Shown here in pieces: positions 30,961-44,208 of a stretch of 64,000 nt of DNA (position 1 is the first letter of the stretch; every line of letters begins with the position of its first letter). The notes under the pieces were generated by a model that was given only the letters and a program-made list of their open reading frames with translations, had not been told where the DNA came from and searched no databases. Position numbers and translations under genes: made by a program. The stretch comes from Cycas panzhihuaensis (taxonomy: Eukaryota; Cycadophyta). The stretch is taken from contig CM041465.1 in assembly GCA_023213395.1 (NCBI GenBank), forward strand, positions 168,647,741-168,711,740, in the 5' to 3' direction.

Positions 30961-33900
30961 GAGTTTAATAGAATTTGAAGTTTGAAGGACAAGAGTTGTT
31001 TAGTTTATGTGAAAAGAACTAGGAAGTTTTAACAACTCTCTAGTATGGTTTCCAAGAAATGTTCCCAAGCTTAGACCTAATCAACAAAGTTGATTCAAAG
31101 TGAGATTTTAAGTAATTAAGTTCAATAAGAATTTTTGACCTTTTTTAAGGAAAAAGAAACATTTATTTAGGTATCTAGAATGGATGTACAAGGTGATTTA
31201 ATTGTTTAAGTTGGTTCATATAACTATTACAATATTTCAGTTTGTTTTTATGGAAGAAAAAAATAAAAATGAAATAAGGATAAGCTAAACTAAGAAAACA
31301 TAATTAAACAACCAAAAAAATAAGATCTCCTTTATGTCAAAGAGAAGAATAATGAATATCTTGGCAAATAAGAGGCCCATTAATGGAAAGTCATTTCCTA
31401 ATAATTCATCTTAAGGTTTTCTATACTTCTTCCCTTTCTAAGTTTAATTTTAGAGAAGGGGCCCTAACCTAGACCTCTATCCCACCCTTGAGGAAGAATA
31501 CTACATTATTATATAATAAAGGAAGGAAAGACTAAAGATTTCATGGATCCAAGAGATCTCATACCTTGTATTAATGACCCTAACAAGGATTAACCATTGG
31601 GGACTCTCTCACCCAATGATGATCCACCCATGAGGATGGATGGCTTGGGGATGTCCACATCTAATTCTAAAGGATTTCTATACTTAAAGGTGAAATAAAA
31701 AATGAGGAATCCCCTCTCCATCTAAAATGTGATAAGGATCCACTACTTTTAGCATTCAGAATACAACTAGAGTTGTAATGACTCTCAAGGAAGGGGAAGC
31801 TTATATGCCAATAATGCTAGGTATCATACAATTAAAAACTCTTTCTTAATGAGATGAATTTATTCTTAAAAGAAGGATAGGGTTGATATGTTTGGGACAT
31901 CACATCCTGGTTAATTAAATGGGTCCTAGCAACTAAGAAGGGGCCTATACTAAGGGGATCACCAAGCAAGGAAGCCTAGATTTTAGTTTAATATGCAATT
32001 TTAGATTTGCATAAAAGGAGGTAATCAAAATATAAAATAAAACAATGTAAAACTAATGCAACGTGGACACACTTCCTAATTTAATGTAAATACTACTTGA
32101 TTTTCTTTTCTTCTTTTTAAGAGAAATAAAGGAATACCTAGAGAAAATAAAAGGTCCTTTTGATGTACTTATATTTATCCTTGCTAGCATTCTCCTTTAC
32201 TATTAAAAAAAGAGCTTGAAATATATGTTGACAAAATAAAGGCAAGTGACAAGAGGGTTGACCTAATAAGGGTTTATAACAAGTAATTTTGAGTCATGAA
32301 TTAACTTGAAGCTCTAATGAGGAGAAAGAGATATATTTTTCTAAAAACTCAACAAGCATATTAAGATCTTTGGAAGGAAACTTTATCAAAATTTATTATT
32401 ATAAAAGCAAAGAAGAAAATAAAGAAGGTCATAGTGGCTTACTTTGTAATCAGGAACTTGAAAGAGAAAGAAGAATATTCTAACTATTAGAAAGTTAGAG
32501 AAACAACCAAAGAAGGACTCCTTAATAGCTTGAAAAAAACAAAACTAAAAAAGAAACCTATTCAAGATTTTCTTTTTATTAAATTGTTCTAAAGATAACA
32601 AATAAAGAAGGGAAAGATCTCAAATGACAAACAAGTTTACCTAAGAAGAATTGCTTGTGGAGATAGAATAGTGCCTTCAATTAGTGTCTTTGGACCATAA
32701 TTTACTCCCAAATCTACCTCACAATCTAATTGAAAGGAATAAGGAAATGATAGAATAAAAAAAAAGGGGCGAATGTGAGAATACAAGAAGAAGGGAGTGA
32801 GAGAATGAAAGAATGTGAAGAGAAGAAGAGAGAAAAAGGAGGAAAATGATTTAGCTCCTTGTCTCTAAAAGATTCATGAACTTTGAGATAGGAAAACAAG
32901 CTTGGAAGAGAGGATCTTCAACCACTTTAGGACTCTTCAAGTCCTAATTAAGTTTTTAAAGCCTTCTTAGATTCCTTCTCTAAGTCTCCTCAAGGTTTAC
33001 CACCATGAAAGTGAACCTACAAAGACCAATTCTAGGATTTCATACAAGATATTTAGCTTCTATAACTTGGTTTACTCAATGGGGTAGCGGATTATTTATA
33101 GGAGAGAATTATTGGAAAAAAATTTGAAGGAAATGGAAAGTTGTGGTCATTAGTGGATTAAAATCCCTATGGTAAAAACCACAACTCACCATTGTAATTT
33201 TTTTTTGTTAGTGACAAGATGAAAAACAAACTAAAAATGAACTAAAAATGTGATGAAGTACTAAAAATATGATGAAATAAAAGACCATACTTTAAGTTAT
33301 AAGAAGGTCATATTTTATTAAGAAGCTCACATTTTTATGCCTAGGTGAAAAACACAATCATAGTTTTAGTCATAATGAAAAATACAATAAAGTAAAATAA
33401 GAAAAACAAAAAAAAAAAATTAAGAAAATTTTAGAAATTACATAAAGGAAAGTGATCAAGAGACAATGATTTTGTTCAATAAGGGGTTAATTAAGTCATC
33501 AAAGTAACTATTAAAGGGAAAAACACATTGTTAAAAATTTAACCATAAGGCAAGATAGGATAATTAGGAGCACTATGAATAAGCTTTGATTTTAGTAAAC
33601 ACTATAATAATCCTTTTATTATTGATAGTATAAGTTAAGTACAAGCACAATCAATATGATTTTAATTAGTCATACTACCAAATAGTCTCTATACTACCAT
33701 GCAATTAAGTAGCTAAACCCTAACAATAAATAGGAGCCAAGAGACCTGACCATTGTCTAGAGAAGTGCCTAGTTGATTAAAACATACCTCAATATTTTTT
33801 AAATATATATATCATGATGTCTATATTTCATTGAAATTGGTTTCAAATTAATTAGATATTAGAGTTAAATATTATTAGAATTTTATTAATAGGGACTACT
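30961..33900 (-). mobile_element. Probable LTR and leader of the minus-strand gag relic
   Basis: No gene. CTATAAATAATCC on the minus strand near 33100 is a TATA-like site at about the distance upstream of the gag core seen in the relic at 49-53 kb. Boundaries cannot be set by eye. Confidence 0.3.
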
Positions 33901-36000
33901 ATAATCCTAAAAAACCCTAATCATGACCCACCTTAAAAGGGCTATAACTTTTGCTACATGCATCAAAATTGAATTTTGTATAAAGCATTGGAATCCTAAT
34001 TTAGAGGCCATTATTTTGAGATACTATTAATGTATTTTGGAGATAATTAAATATAGTAATTATTATTTAAAGTTATATTTAATAATAAAGCTAGATATCT
34101 CTAATTTCATTAGAGAGGGAGAAGTACCATCCATAAAATAACTAAATAAGGTTGAAGCATGTTTTGAAATTACTAAGACACTAAAATATGAACCTTATCC
34201 AATTATTGAGCCATATATAGATGGAGAGGATCACAAATGGGCCTCTAATGTATCTCATTAGATTAAGTGGGAACTCTTCTCAAGAAGATCTTTTATACTC
34301 TTTGATGAGCAAATTGGAAGGTGATGGATTCAACACCATAATAACTATACTAGTGAGTTTGGCTTTGATGAATCCTTTACAAATATCGAGAATAAATTTT
34401 AAGAGGAAGACTATAAAAAAAAATATATTAAGAAATCAATAATAGAACTCAAGAAAGCATGGCTAAATTAGGAATTCACCAAGAGAAGGTAGAAGATTGA
34501 ATAGGAGAAAGAGACGAAACAACTCAACAAATTGAAAAATAATATAGAGAGAAACTTATTAATGAATAGCATGCTAAAAATGCATATGAATTAATCAAGG
34601 AAATAATTGTTAATAGGGAGTTATCAAGGAAGAAATAAAGGTACAAGATCTCTCATACGCATTCATTTTAGTGAGAAGTTTACTTATTAATATTGATTTC
34701 TTATCCTATACTATATAAATACCCTTCATTCCCTCTTATCCCACAAAATCCTATAAGCAAACTAGAACTTAAAGCCCTTGGTCCTCTACTTCTAGTAGGT
34801 TAAATTTCTATTCCACTTGAGATACTGTCTTATGTGCCATTCACTAGGAGGTCTTTTTATTACCACCCTTATACTCCTCATCTTCTCACCCCCTCTTAAC
34901 AAGTTTTAATCCCTATTACTTTTATTATACACCCCCTCTATAAAGAATTATATTTTTTCCTTTTATACCCCCATGCTCACTACTATCAATATTCTCACCA
35001 CCCTATATGTTTTCTCCTCAATCCTTTTTATTACTCCATAAATCACCTTTACATGCAATTACTAAAACCTGTTTCCTATAAGAAATACCTAACCCTAATT
35101 ACCTACTTGTCCACTTTATCCACATCAAACTCTAGATTCACTTATAGATCTAGATTTATTTGCCCTTCATCTTGTATAGTATCACTTTAATCATCTAGAA
35201 TTTTTTTTTATCTACCTCTTATCCAACATAGCCATTATATAACACATTCTTTATTCAAATCCCCATATATGATTTCCCCTAGCTTTTGCCTTAATACAAC
35301 TCATCTATACCTTATTCCTTTTAATTCCTTGTCCTTCATATATATCCATATATATATATATATATATATATATTCCCTTATGTAATCTATACCTCACATT
35401 CTATATTTTCCATGTATAATCCTATACTTTTATTCCTACCTATTATTTCCAAAATCTGCCTTCTTAATATAATTTTTATATTGCCTACCTTTCCCTTATA
35501 ATCCCTCAATTTCCCCTTAAGGACAACTATAACTAGATACAATATGCAAGCGAGATGTAAGACCTTACAACATAAAAATCTTAACATCAACCAAGAAGAG
35601 TCACATATAAAAGTAGTTCCAAATAGAGCAATATCACAAATAATAAGATGTTATATATGGGTTACTTCAAGATGATGACAAAATTGAGAAACTAAAGCCT
35701 ATGATATTTAATCCCTAGTAAGTAAAGGATTGAAGATATATATATAAGGATGTATATGCTCCAAACTTCTAAGTGATAACATTATGAATACTTCATAAGT
35801 AAAGTATTCTTTGAAGGAGGAATGGATTGTAACAATCTTATTCCATTGAGGAGAAGTTAATATTTTATTAGAAGCTAATTTTTAGGAAGTAGTACTTTAA
35901 AATTAATATGAAATCAACTTTTTATATTAGGAAGTTAATATTTTATTATTAATATTATTATTGAAGTCATTTTTTTATAGGGAGCCATATTGGTACCTAT
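33901..36000 (+). other. Unassigned repeats with promoter-like sites
   Basis: A 73-codon ORF (34221-34442) and its surroundings read like a decayed Gag of another gypsy lineage, but this is weak. TATA-like CTATATAAATACCC lies at about 34715 and CTATAAATAAG at about 35999. GGAGGAATGGAT followed by TGTAACAATC near 35826-35847 resembles a polypurine tract and LTR start. An (AT)n lies at 35347-35373. Confidence 0.3.
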
Positions 36001-36499
36001 AAATAAGAAAGATCCCTAGCATATTATGTAAGTTTTATTTTTGGGTTAATCCAAAATTTATTTGGAACTTGGTGTCTAAAAAATTTTTGCCTATTCAAGT
36101 TTAATTTTAGTTTTCTTTTATGTTTGAAGAAGTGGATATAATTTAAGATCACTTTAAAAAGAGCATATATGTATGTATATATAAAAATTAATATAAATCT
36201 AAGACTGAGAGTAGTACTTAAATAAATTATCCTACTAGGCAAAATAAATAGAAAATAAAAGGTAAGCCTAAGAAATGATGGACTTTCCATCCTATAAGGG
36301 CCTCACAATATTAAAAAGATCCCCTACAGAGGTTTCTTGAGTATTTCTAATGATGAAAATTTGGTATACAAGCATGTAGCAAGGAGTAAAATCTAATAGA
36401 AGCAATAACTAACCATATGAGCAATGTAAATATAAGAAGACATGTAACTCATGAGCAACAATCACATAGTGAGAGTGATTCGAAGAGAAAGTATATCAA

Positions 36500-36752
36500 T
36501 ATTTCAATAACATTAAAAAAAGAATTCTTCCCTTCCTCATGGAAAGTGGGGGGTATAAATAGATTTTCCAAGGGGAACCATAAACACTTAGTCTATATAT
36601 TTTAATGAGTCTAAAATCCAATATGATTGAGTCAAAAATCACATGTAAAACCATAGATTAGAGAGTGAATTTTGGGATAAAATGAAGGCCCAAGGACCTA
36701 TATCATTAAATTTGGATATCTCCAATTATAGGTTGTTTTTAATTTTGGGTGG
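36500..36752 (-). repeat. Antisense Tat-like LTR relic, part left of element 2
   Basis: It continues the LTR that begins on the minus strand at 47332. Removing element 2 and one GGTGG joins 36747 to 46763. A TATA-like CTATTTATACCCC on the minus strand near 36560 then lies about 760 bp from that LTR start, the same offset as in the LTRs at 49103 and 53159. Its left limit is not resolved. Confidence 0.5.
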
Positions 36753-39287
36753 TGTTTCCCGGCTATCGGGAATGGACTCGGGGCCTTGTCGACCTGAGGT
36801 TTGTGCGGTATATGCCTTTACTTTGCTTACTTATGATCAGCTGCGATGGTGGGAATAATTTGATTGACATACGCTGCACGCATTTGCTTGGCTTGCTCAT
36901 AATGCATGTGCCTAACGGCACCTTTTAGCCTATGACGACTCACAGCGGGGGCATTCATCGGGAATGCGACACCGTATGGCGTACAACCACCCACAGCGTC
37001 TCCATGGTCTTTCGGGATGCTTTTGCCAGCCTGTTTATGCGTGTTACCGCGTGCCGCTTATGTTGCAAACCCTTTCTAAGCCTGGTTTAACCCTTAGTTA
37101 GGTCTCTTTGCACCATTTTGAGTACTTGCCTTTGCTCGGCCTTCCCCCAGTTGATTTAATTCATGCTCAGCCCTTGTTCTTACCTTAAAAAGCTGATTTT
37201 TATGACTTTTAGGTTGCATTTTTATCTTTTTTCAAATTCGTTTGTCTGCAGCAAACTTAGCGGTACCACAAAGTTCTTGATACCGGTCGTCTGCGGTAAA
37301 CTTAGCTGCATGTTCTGCGTGAATCTGTTAAGTGAAAAAAGAAACACTGTGACGATGGTAGCGATTTTTCATGAATCGCTGCAGTGGCTCTAACGGTTGA
37401 AGCGCCCGAGGCCCCAACGTTCGGGCTTCACTCAAGACATAAAAACGCTTTTTTTCACTCATTTGCCTCATTAGGATTATTATTTGAATGAATTTTTCTA
37501 CTCTCTACTTCACTCTCCTCTCAAGTTTTCTTCACAAAAGACAAGACAAACAAACAAGAACAAGAGACACCTTTCAACAATGTGGGACGGAGGCACCAAG
37601 GCTATTCTTTGGGATACAGGCCATTCTTTGCCCCCCTACGGAGTTCCAATACAAGCACTCTTCCTCCTCACACATATTGAAGGCCTCCAAGAGGATTTTG
37701 CACCAAGAAAACCATTGCAAGGAACCATTTCCATCTCATTTTCTTGCATGAGGCTCCACCACTCCTCTCTCTTGCAAGGGACATGCTACATTGCTTCATA
37801 GGCATCTCTTGGACCGCTCCAAGTTGCCAAGTGCTCATATGCACTCCTCCTTCATCATTTGAGGTATTTGGTGTCATTTCTTTGGTGTTTTTCCTTGTTT
37901 TTTTTGTATTATTTCACTTGCAACTCTTTGCTTCCTTTTATATATGCACTTTCTTGGTTTGCGCTTAGGGGGTTGATGCAAGGAACCATAGTATTTGTGG
38001 CTTATTAGAGTGTCACCCGAGGATAGGCTTAGTTTCCCATTCTTTTCTTCCACTCACCCTTCTTCTCCCATCCTTCTCTTTTGCCATTTCTTGGGCAAAG
38101 GCATAAAGGGTTACACGAGGGTTTGAGGGAGATTAGGCGGGGTTCCGTCCCCATTGCCGCCCTACTCCCCAAGGGTTCCGTCCCTTTTCCTCTCCCCTTT
38201 ATTTCCGCTTTTGCTTAAGAAGTAGGGCTAGAGAGGCTTGAGAATCGGTTGAGTGTTTACCTTGGCATATGCTACCCGTTGCTCCATGATCTTTTGTCGC
38301 ATGCTAGCATCGTTTCACGACATCCCTGTGGAGACCTCTCGTGGGTGAGTTAGCCATCCCGAGGCTATACTCAACCCCATTTGGGGTGCGTTGTGGTATG
38401 TGACCTTGGCATGCTTATCGTGTGACTTTGCTTCTTTTATTGCATGTTAGCATTTAGCCATATCTTTTAACTTAGTTCGCTTTACTTGCAACATATATAC
38501 ATATATCTTTTGGCATCTCGTAGCCTCTCTTTCGAGAGGAAGGTATTCCGCTTCTTTGCTTGCAGGGAGCATTCGGGACGAGGGACGCATAAGGTCGACC
38601 ATTCTTGGGTCAACACTTGCTTGATGCGTTTTCCCTTTGTGTATGCCGTTTCGAGCTTTATTTTACATCATTTCGGTTTAGCTAGTGCTTATTTGCTTTC
38701 GGAGGTAAGTGATCCCCATCACCGCTTGCCACAGCGTCGCACGAGGAGGACGGGAGGAAGCGCAACAGGTGACAGACACCGCATCTCGGCCCAACCACGG
38801 ATCCGTATTCTCCGCTCACCCTTCATACTCCTTTTCTCGCTCTTACGTTTCTTTACGCTTGCTTTGGTAGTTAGAGAAATATAAGGAAAAGGAAAAGAAA
38901 TAACTATTTATTTTGTACTTGCTTTTTGCTCTACATTTGCTTTACGTGCGCTTTCTTTGCTACATCACGCACACTATAGTGTCTCGAGATTCTTTGGATC
39001 CCCTTTAGCTCTTGCACATATCTTACTGCGACACGTTTGGTTGGTTACCCTTCGCCGCTTTCTCATTGCCTTGAGAAGTAGCGGCGTCTGTTCCTTTTCC
39101 CTTCCGGCCATCCGAAGGGTAGGAGGGTCTCGCCTTGCGGCTACAGGAAGCAACCAGCACCTTGCGATCCGTGCGCTCCGGCGCCGCAGACGTCCGCGAG
39201 GTATGATCCTCGTTCTTTAGCCTATTAGCCACTGTGGTTTTGTGTCCTTCCGCTGGCGTTGGATCATTGCCCGTGGAGAGCGTTTCA
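36753..39287 (+). repeat. 5' LTR of element 2
   Basis: About 2535 bp, from TGTTTCCCGG to GCGTTTCA. It keeps the hairpins at 36908-36921, 36951-36967 and 38524-38539, and the splice-like signals (acceptor AG 38564-38565, donor GT 38705). An ORF of about 100 codons near 37484-37801 changes frame between the two LTRs and is not treated as a gene. Confidence 0.9.
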
Positions 39288-39305
39288 TGGCGACCATCTT
39301 GGGGC
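39288..39305 (+). promoter_or_regulatory. Primer-binding site of element 2
   Basis: TGGCGACCATCTTGGGGC follows the LTR end directly and is nearly the same as in element 1. The GTTGGG-CAACC-CCCAAC leader hairpin follows at 39381-39397. Confidence 0.7.
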
Positions 39306-39547
39306 GCGATGAGGGAGCTAGATCGCTTCCCCTTCGTGCTGGTGCTCTTGCCTTTAGGTAGGTTCGCATTTGTGTTTTGAGTTGGGCAACCCCCAACGGG
39401 TTTGCAGTGCTTTCCTTCCTTTTCCTTTTCTCTCTTCTAACAACGCTCAGGCGTTGCATGCGACGTTCTCGCAGCTTGCGGGGTTTCTTGCCGTTGTTAG
39501 AAGACCAATCGCCGCGTTTCATTCCATCGTCGAGCCCCGTTTCGGCA

Positions 39548-42500
39548 ATGGAAAGTTACCCGTCCGATTGGGCCTACCATCATGACTTGTGAACTCAAGA
39601 GTTCCTTCGTCGTCCGGTATCCACCCGTGAGGGCGAGGATTCCATCTATTACCCTGATGGCCATTTCCACCCCGAATATTTTGTGCCTTCCGCTCATGCA
39701 GCTGAAGATCCGGCTACTCGTGAGACCCGCCACCCACTGGCGAGCCTTACGAGGCGCCACGAGGTCCCCTACTTCGAAGTCCCTTGACCTCATATGGCTA
39801 TGAGGATACCCCTCCGCCGACGCCGGTCGAGGCGCTTGGCGAGTACTTTCGGCGGTTCGCCAACCGCCTCCTAGATGGTTAACGGAGATGCTACGCAACG
39901 TGGCGTCTTCCTCATCCATGCCCACGTCATCTGACGATTGATACGTCCGCGCGCACACACGTCCTATGCCGTGTCTACCCGGCTCTAAGGCGAGTGTTGC
40001 GCTTGCGAATCTAGTCGTGGTCCCACTTCCTCGGGACACGGCGGCGCATCTTTCCCTCAACTCGGGGTTAGTATGCCTTGCTCAAACCAAACGCCGCGTG
40101 CCACCGCCGAACGTGGCGCGCGCGCGTTCCCTAGTAGGCCTCGAGGCCTCGCAGCCCGCCGACCATGTAGGACCCACTCCTCGTGCGTCCGAACCCGGTT
40201 GGTGGTCCTTCTCTTTACGTGCCCCGTGCTACACGTCACAACCTTGGGGCGGCGGCAAGGAAACCACCTCCACTGTCTGAGTGGACCCGTTGCACCCATA
40301 TGGGGTCGCGCCACCCACGGGTGGCCCATATGGGCAAACCCGGTCCCTCACCCTCTGTTCCGATGTCTAGCGCGACTCCTGGCTGCTGCGTCGGCCTGAG
40401 GGGCGCGCCTCCTTCCGAACATCTACGCAGACCCCCTTCCCACAAGGGTGTTTCCTCGAGGAGGGATGGGACCAAACACCCCCATCCGTTCCTTTGGCGA
40501 TTCTTAGATCCTTTAGCCCGAGCAAGGACACGTCCTTCGTGGACTATAGGTCGGCCCTCTGTCCGTTGAGGCGTTGAGGACTAACTTGCGCCTCACCCTC
40601 ACAGAAGTCCCCAAATTTGATGGGACTTCGTCGCGAGACCGAGCATGTGCGCGACTTTTCCATGGCGTGCATTGACTATTGGGCCTACGACCACATCTTG
40701 ATGAAGCTCTTCCGCGATCCTTGCGGGCGGCGCCCTCAGTGGTTCTCCGCCTTCACGCCCATTCGATCTCCTCATTCCGGCTAGTGGACGAGTTCGTCAA
40801 CTACTTTGACGTAGCCGTCCATTCGAAAGCGGAATGAAGGCGCTTTGTCGCTCAAACAAGGTCATGATGAGATGAACCGTGACTTTGTGCGACGCTTTCC
40901 TGACCTCCTTCACTCCACCAAGGCCACATTGCACGAGGAGTTGAAGAGGATCTCTTTGTCAATGCACTTCGCCGAGGTGCATGTGGAAGTCCTCAAGATG
41001 GGGGCAACCATGCGACTCGCCATCACGAGGTGTTTAGCTTTGGAGGCTATTGAGATCCGAGGCGGGACTCAAGAAACCTCCTAAGCCCTCGCAACGTCGC
41101 GGCGCCTCCTCCAATGAAGGAGACCACACCTTCGCGGCCCGCTAGGACCACCTCTCACCCGTGAGAGGACCTAGATCCGCTTACCTCGCCATTCGCTCAT
41201 TCGAGCGAACGATGAAGGAGCTGGAACTCCAACCTCCTTCATCGCCTACCTCCCATAGACACATTCGGACCAAACTTCTCGTGCGATGCCCCCAAAGGGG
41301 TAACACCCGATCTTCTCAAGCAAGGAGGACCGATCCTCCCTTGAGAAGAGGTGGTGTTCCATCCACGGAGTGTTTCCATGACGATGCGGCGTTGCGGGCA
41401 CGGCACCCGTGACTCGTCCCCTGGCGAGCATCGAGACCTAACCTCGATCAACTGTTCATAGAGACCCGTTCCCCAAACATGGGGAACGTGGTCGCGATGT
41501 TCAACAAAGATACGATCGAGAATCGGGATAGGTCCCCGATTCTCACCCCTTCGCATGGTAGAGGGAAGGGGTGCGCGAAGGTCATCTTCCCCTTGGCTCC
41601 ACGGCCGTGCTCCATCACCTTCAGCGGTCACTTCTGAGGGAAAGAAGGTTGTCCAATTGCTTGAGACCACTCCGTTATATGCCTTAACTTGGGTCCCAAG
41701 TCGCTAAAGAGGCGAGATGGTGCCTCTTCATCCCCATCTCACCTTGATTCTCTTAGGAGTCGTTCCTCAGGAGGTTCTGCGCTTCCCAAGACTATTCCCG
41801 TGCCCGTGTCGATTCGACTTTGGGAGGCGCTTACCCAACCCACGGGGAAGGGTAAACCCTTTTCTATCGTTGACGAGCTCTATACCGTCATTGCGGAATG
41901 TCCTTGATGGACGTCTTGAGAAGCGCCACGAGCAACGTGCTCTTCTTCTTGAAGCTCTTGGCCAACAAGATGCTTCCATCCATGCGATAGGTGCTACCTC
42001 CCATGGGCCACTGTCATCTCCTTTGATCCCGGAGATCTCCCATCTCCCGGAAGCGGGAGAAGCTCTTGCATTACGCTCGTCATTACCATTGACACTCGAT
42101 TGTATCGTAAAGAGGACCATTGTAGATAATGGCTCCTCGGTTAATCTTATCTTTGTCGTATGCTCAAGGAGCTGAGCATAGTAGCTCTTGAGTCCGTCCC
42201 TTGGAAATGCCAAGGGTATGATGGGGCCGAAGTCCCCTCGGGGCGATCACCCTATCCCTCACCTTAAGAGGGAAAACCGTTTGTCGAGTTCTTTGTACTC
42301 GGCGTCGATGTAGAGTACAACCTCTTGTTGGGCGACCATGGCTCGACCCGGATGGGAGCGATCGCTCCACGATGGGGCAACTTAAATTTGTCCATGAAGG
42401 ACAAGTTAAAGTTGTCGCCCGTGAGCCAATCTTAGTCTCACACCTCTCATCCACTGCCGGTGTTTTCGATGATGAAGATAGCGATCCCGAGGAGGTTACC

Positions 42501-42951
42501 CCTTAGTGGGACCTTTGTTTGAGAGACCGACCTTCATCGACGAGCCTATGCCATGTCATGAGCCAAACCTAGTTAGGTTTGCCCCTATTGGCGTGGGTGG
42601 TTACGGTTAAGCGCCATGAGTGATTCTGATTCGGATAGCGAGGGTTATGGGCCCTCTCCTCGACGTGTCACCCTGGTTTCGCGAGCACCTAGGGGAATAT
42701 CTCGATCGGATATTCCCGCTCTTCCTCATTCTACATTGGCTCCTAAGCCGCCGGTCCTAAACCGGCCATTTATTTTACCTTCTCGGCCTCCCCGAGCGGT
42801 TTCACGTAGGCGCCCACGTCGGCGAGCCACTCGTAGAGGCACTTCTTCTTCACGCTCTAGATCCTTACCTCGGACTAGAGCCACTCTTACTCGTATGCAA
42901 CCTTGCCATGCGATCCGTCGCGTGCCAGGTCCGTTGCACTCATCTGATTGA
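39548..42951 (+). pseudogene. Gag-protease-tail region of element 2, many frameshifts
   Basis: The ATG at 39548 matches the gag start of element 1. Fragments in all three frames can be followed: the N-terminal acidic part, the Pro/Gly-rich part around 40270-40500, Retrotrans_gag (the open piece at 40845-41084 has MNRDFVRRFPDLLHS), the zinc knuckle region near 41345-41400, the protease motif VDNGSS at about 42122-42136 and the YNLLLG part near 42312. The best open piece is the C-terminal tail, 42616-42951, with many Arg and Ser residues (RRRPRRRATRRGTSSSRSRS). At two sites where element 1 is broken (TAA 10566 and the one-base loss near 11250) element 2 keeps the open version. No polymerase is present. 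If the indels are sequencing errors, the ORF may be intact. Confidence 0.75.
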
Positions 42952-43073
42952 GCCATAGCAAGTTTACTAGTAGGCCTGGCCACATTAGGCCTACTCTTCG
43001 TCACCTATCTCCTACCCTGCGTGTGACTACCCCTACCTTTATGGGGTCTAGGCACACCTCTTCCTCTCTTCGT

Positions 43074-43410
43074 GCTCTGAAACGAGCCTAAACTACCATT
43101 TTAAATTGTTCCCATTCCTCCCAACCACGGGTGGAATGGCAATTTAAGATGGATTCTTGCTCCGAAACGAGCCTAAACTACCATTTTAAATTGTTCCCAT
43201 TCCTCCCAACCACGGGTGGAATGGCAATTTAAGATGGATCCGTGCTCCGAAACGAGCCTAAACTACCATTTTAAATTGTTCCCATTCCTCCCAACCACGG
43301 GTGGAATGGCAATTTAAGATGGATTCTTGCTCCGAAACGAGCCTAAACTACCATTTTGAACTGTCTCCATTCTCCCCAACTGCGGGTGGGATGGCAGTTT
43401 GAGGTGGATT
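43074..43410 (+). repeat. 85-bp hairpin unit, four tandem copies
   Basis: Units start at 43074, 43159, 43244 and 43329, exactly 85 bp apart. Each begins GCTC[T/C]GAAACGAGCCTAA, which includes the stop codon of the tail ORF, and contains nested inverted repeats. Outer arms are CCATTTTAAATTG and CAATTTAAGATGG; inner arms are CCATTCC and GGAATGG. In the fourth unit the arms are CCATTTTGAACTG (43351-43363) and CAGTTTGAGGTGG (43395-43407). One T-A pair is replaced by C-G on both sides, and the other changes give G-U pairs. Tandem repeats arising in the 3' untranslated region are known for Tat/Ogre elements and can seed satellites. Confidence 0.88.
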
Positions 43411-44208
43411 CTCGTTTCTTCTTCCAGTTCCTCCTGCGGAACCCGCGTTCCCATGAGCTCTTGGGAACCTTTGTCTTCCTATTTTGGGCATTCCCCAAAT
43501 TAGGGCAGCCCAGGAGGATCGTTGCTCCCCTTCCGTGCTTGTTGTTTCCTTCGCATATTCCTATGCTCCCACAGGACGTGCATATCCCCCTAGCCGCTAA
43601 CCTCACACCTCGCGACCACCTCTGCTCACGGTGGATGTGTGTGCCCTCATGAACATACTACCATACATGGAAGGAAACACATGCATATTACAACAAAATA
43701 TTTACAACAAGTATCTACAACAAAACATATACATTTACACATTCACATACTTGCATATTTTCATATTTACATATTTACAACATACAAAAATCATTCATTT
43801 ACAAAATAAATCATACATGCTACCTCTACCATACATGATACACACCATTTCATGTGGAGGCTTATCTGCGGCCGTGCCCAAGTCCCGATTCTTTGTCGGT
43901 TAGATATGCTTGCTCTAGTTGCCGGATACCCTCTTACTTCATATTGCACCTTGGTAACGGGGGCATCCCGTTCTTCTTGCTTACTTCAGTTTCCGCTCGA
44001 TGTTCAGACGGCGTGGCGGCCCCCGTTGTCCTCGTCTCTGTCGCCCCTTGTCCACGCGTTCGCCACGACACTTGCCTACACCCTTGGATCACGTCTTTGC
44101 TCTTGATTGCTCTTATATATATATATGAATGTGCTACTCATGTTTTCTTGATTGTCAGCATTCGCCATCACATTACGCTTACGAGCGGTGAGGCTCTGCG
44201 CGAGGCGA
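43411..44208 (+). other. 3' untranslated region of element 2
   Basis: It matches element 1 before about 12643 and after about 13555; the sequence between, including RNase H, is missing, with the junction near 43855. A CATATTTACA-rich stretch lies at 43690-43790. The purine tract before the 3' LTR is poor (GCGAGGCGA). Confidence 0.7.

Noticed and set aside
34221-34442. 73-codon ORF as an intact small gene
   Set aside because: It is flanked by stops within a longer decayed frame that reads like a retroelement gag; no start context or conserved domain.
37484-37801. ORF of about 100 codons in the 5' LTR of element 2, also visible in the 3' LTR (44943-45263)
   Set aside because: The two LTR copies continue it in different frames, no relative in element 1 LTRs keeps it, and its sequence has no recognisable domain.
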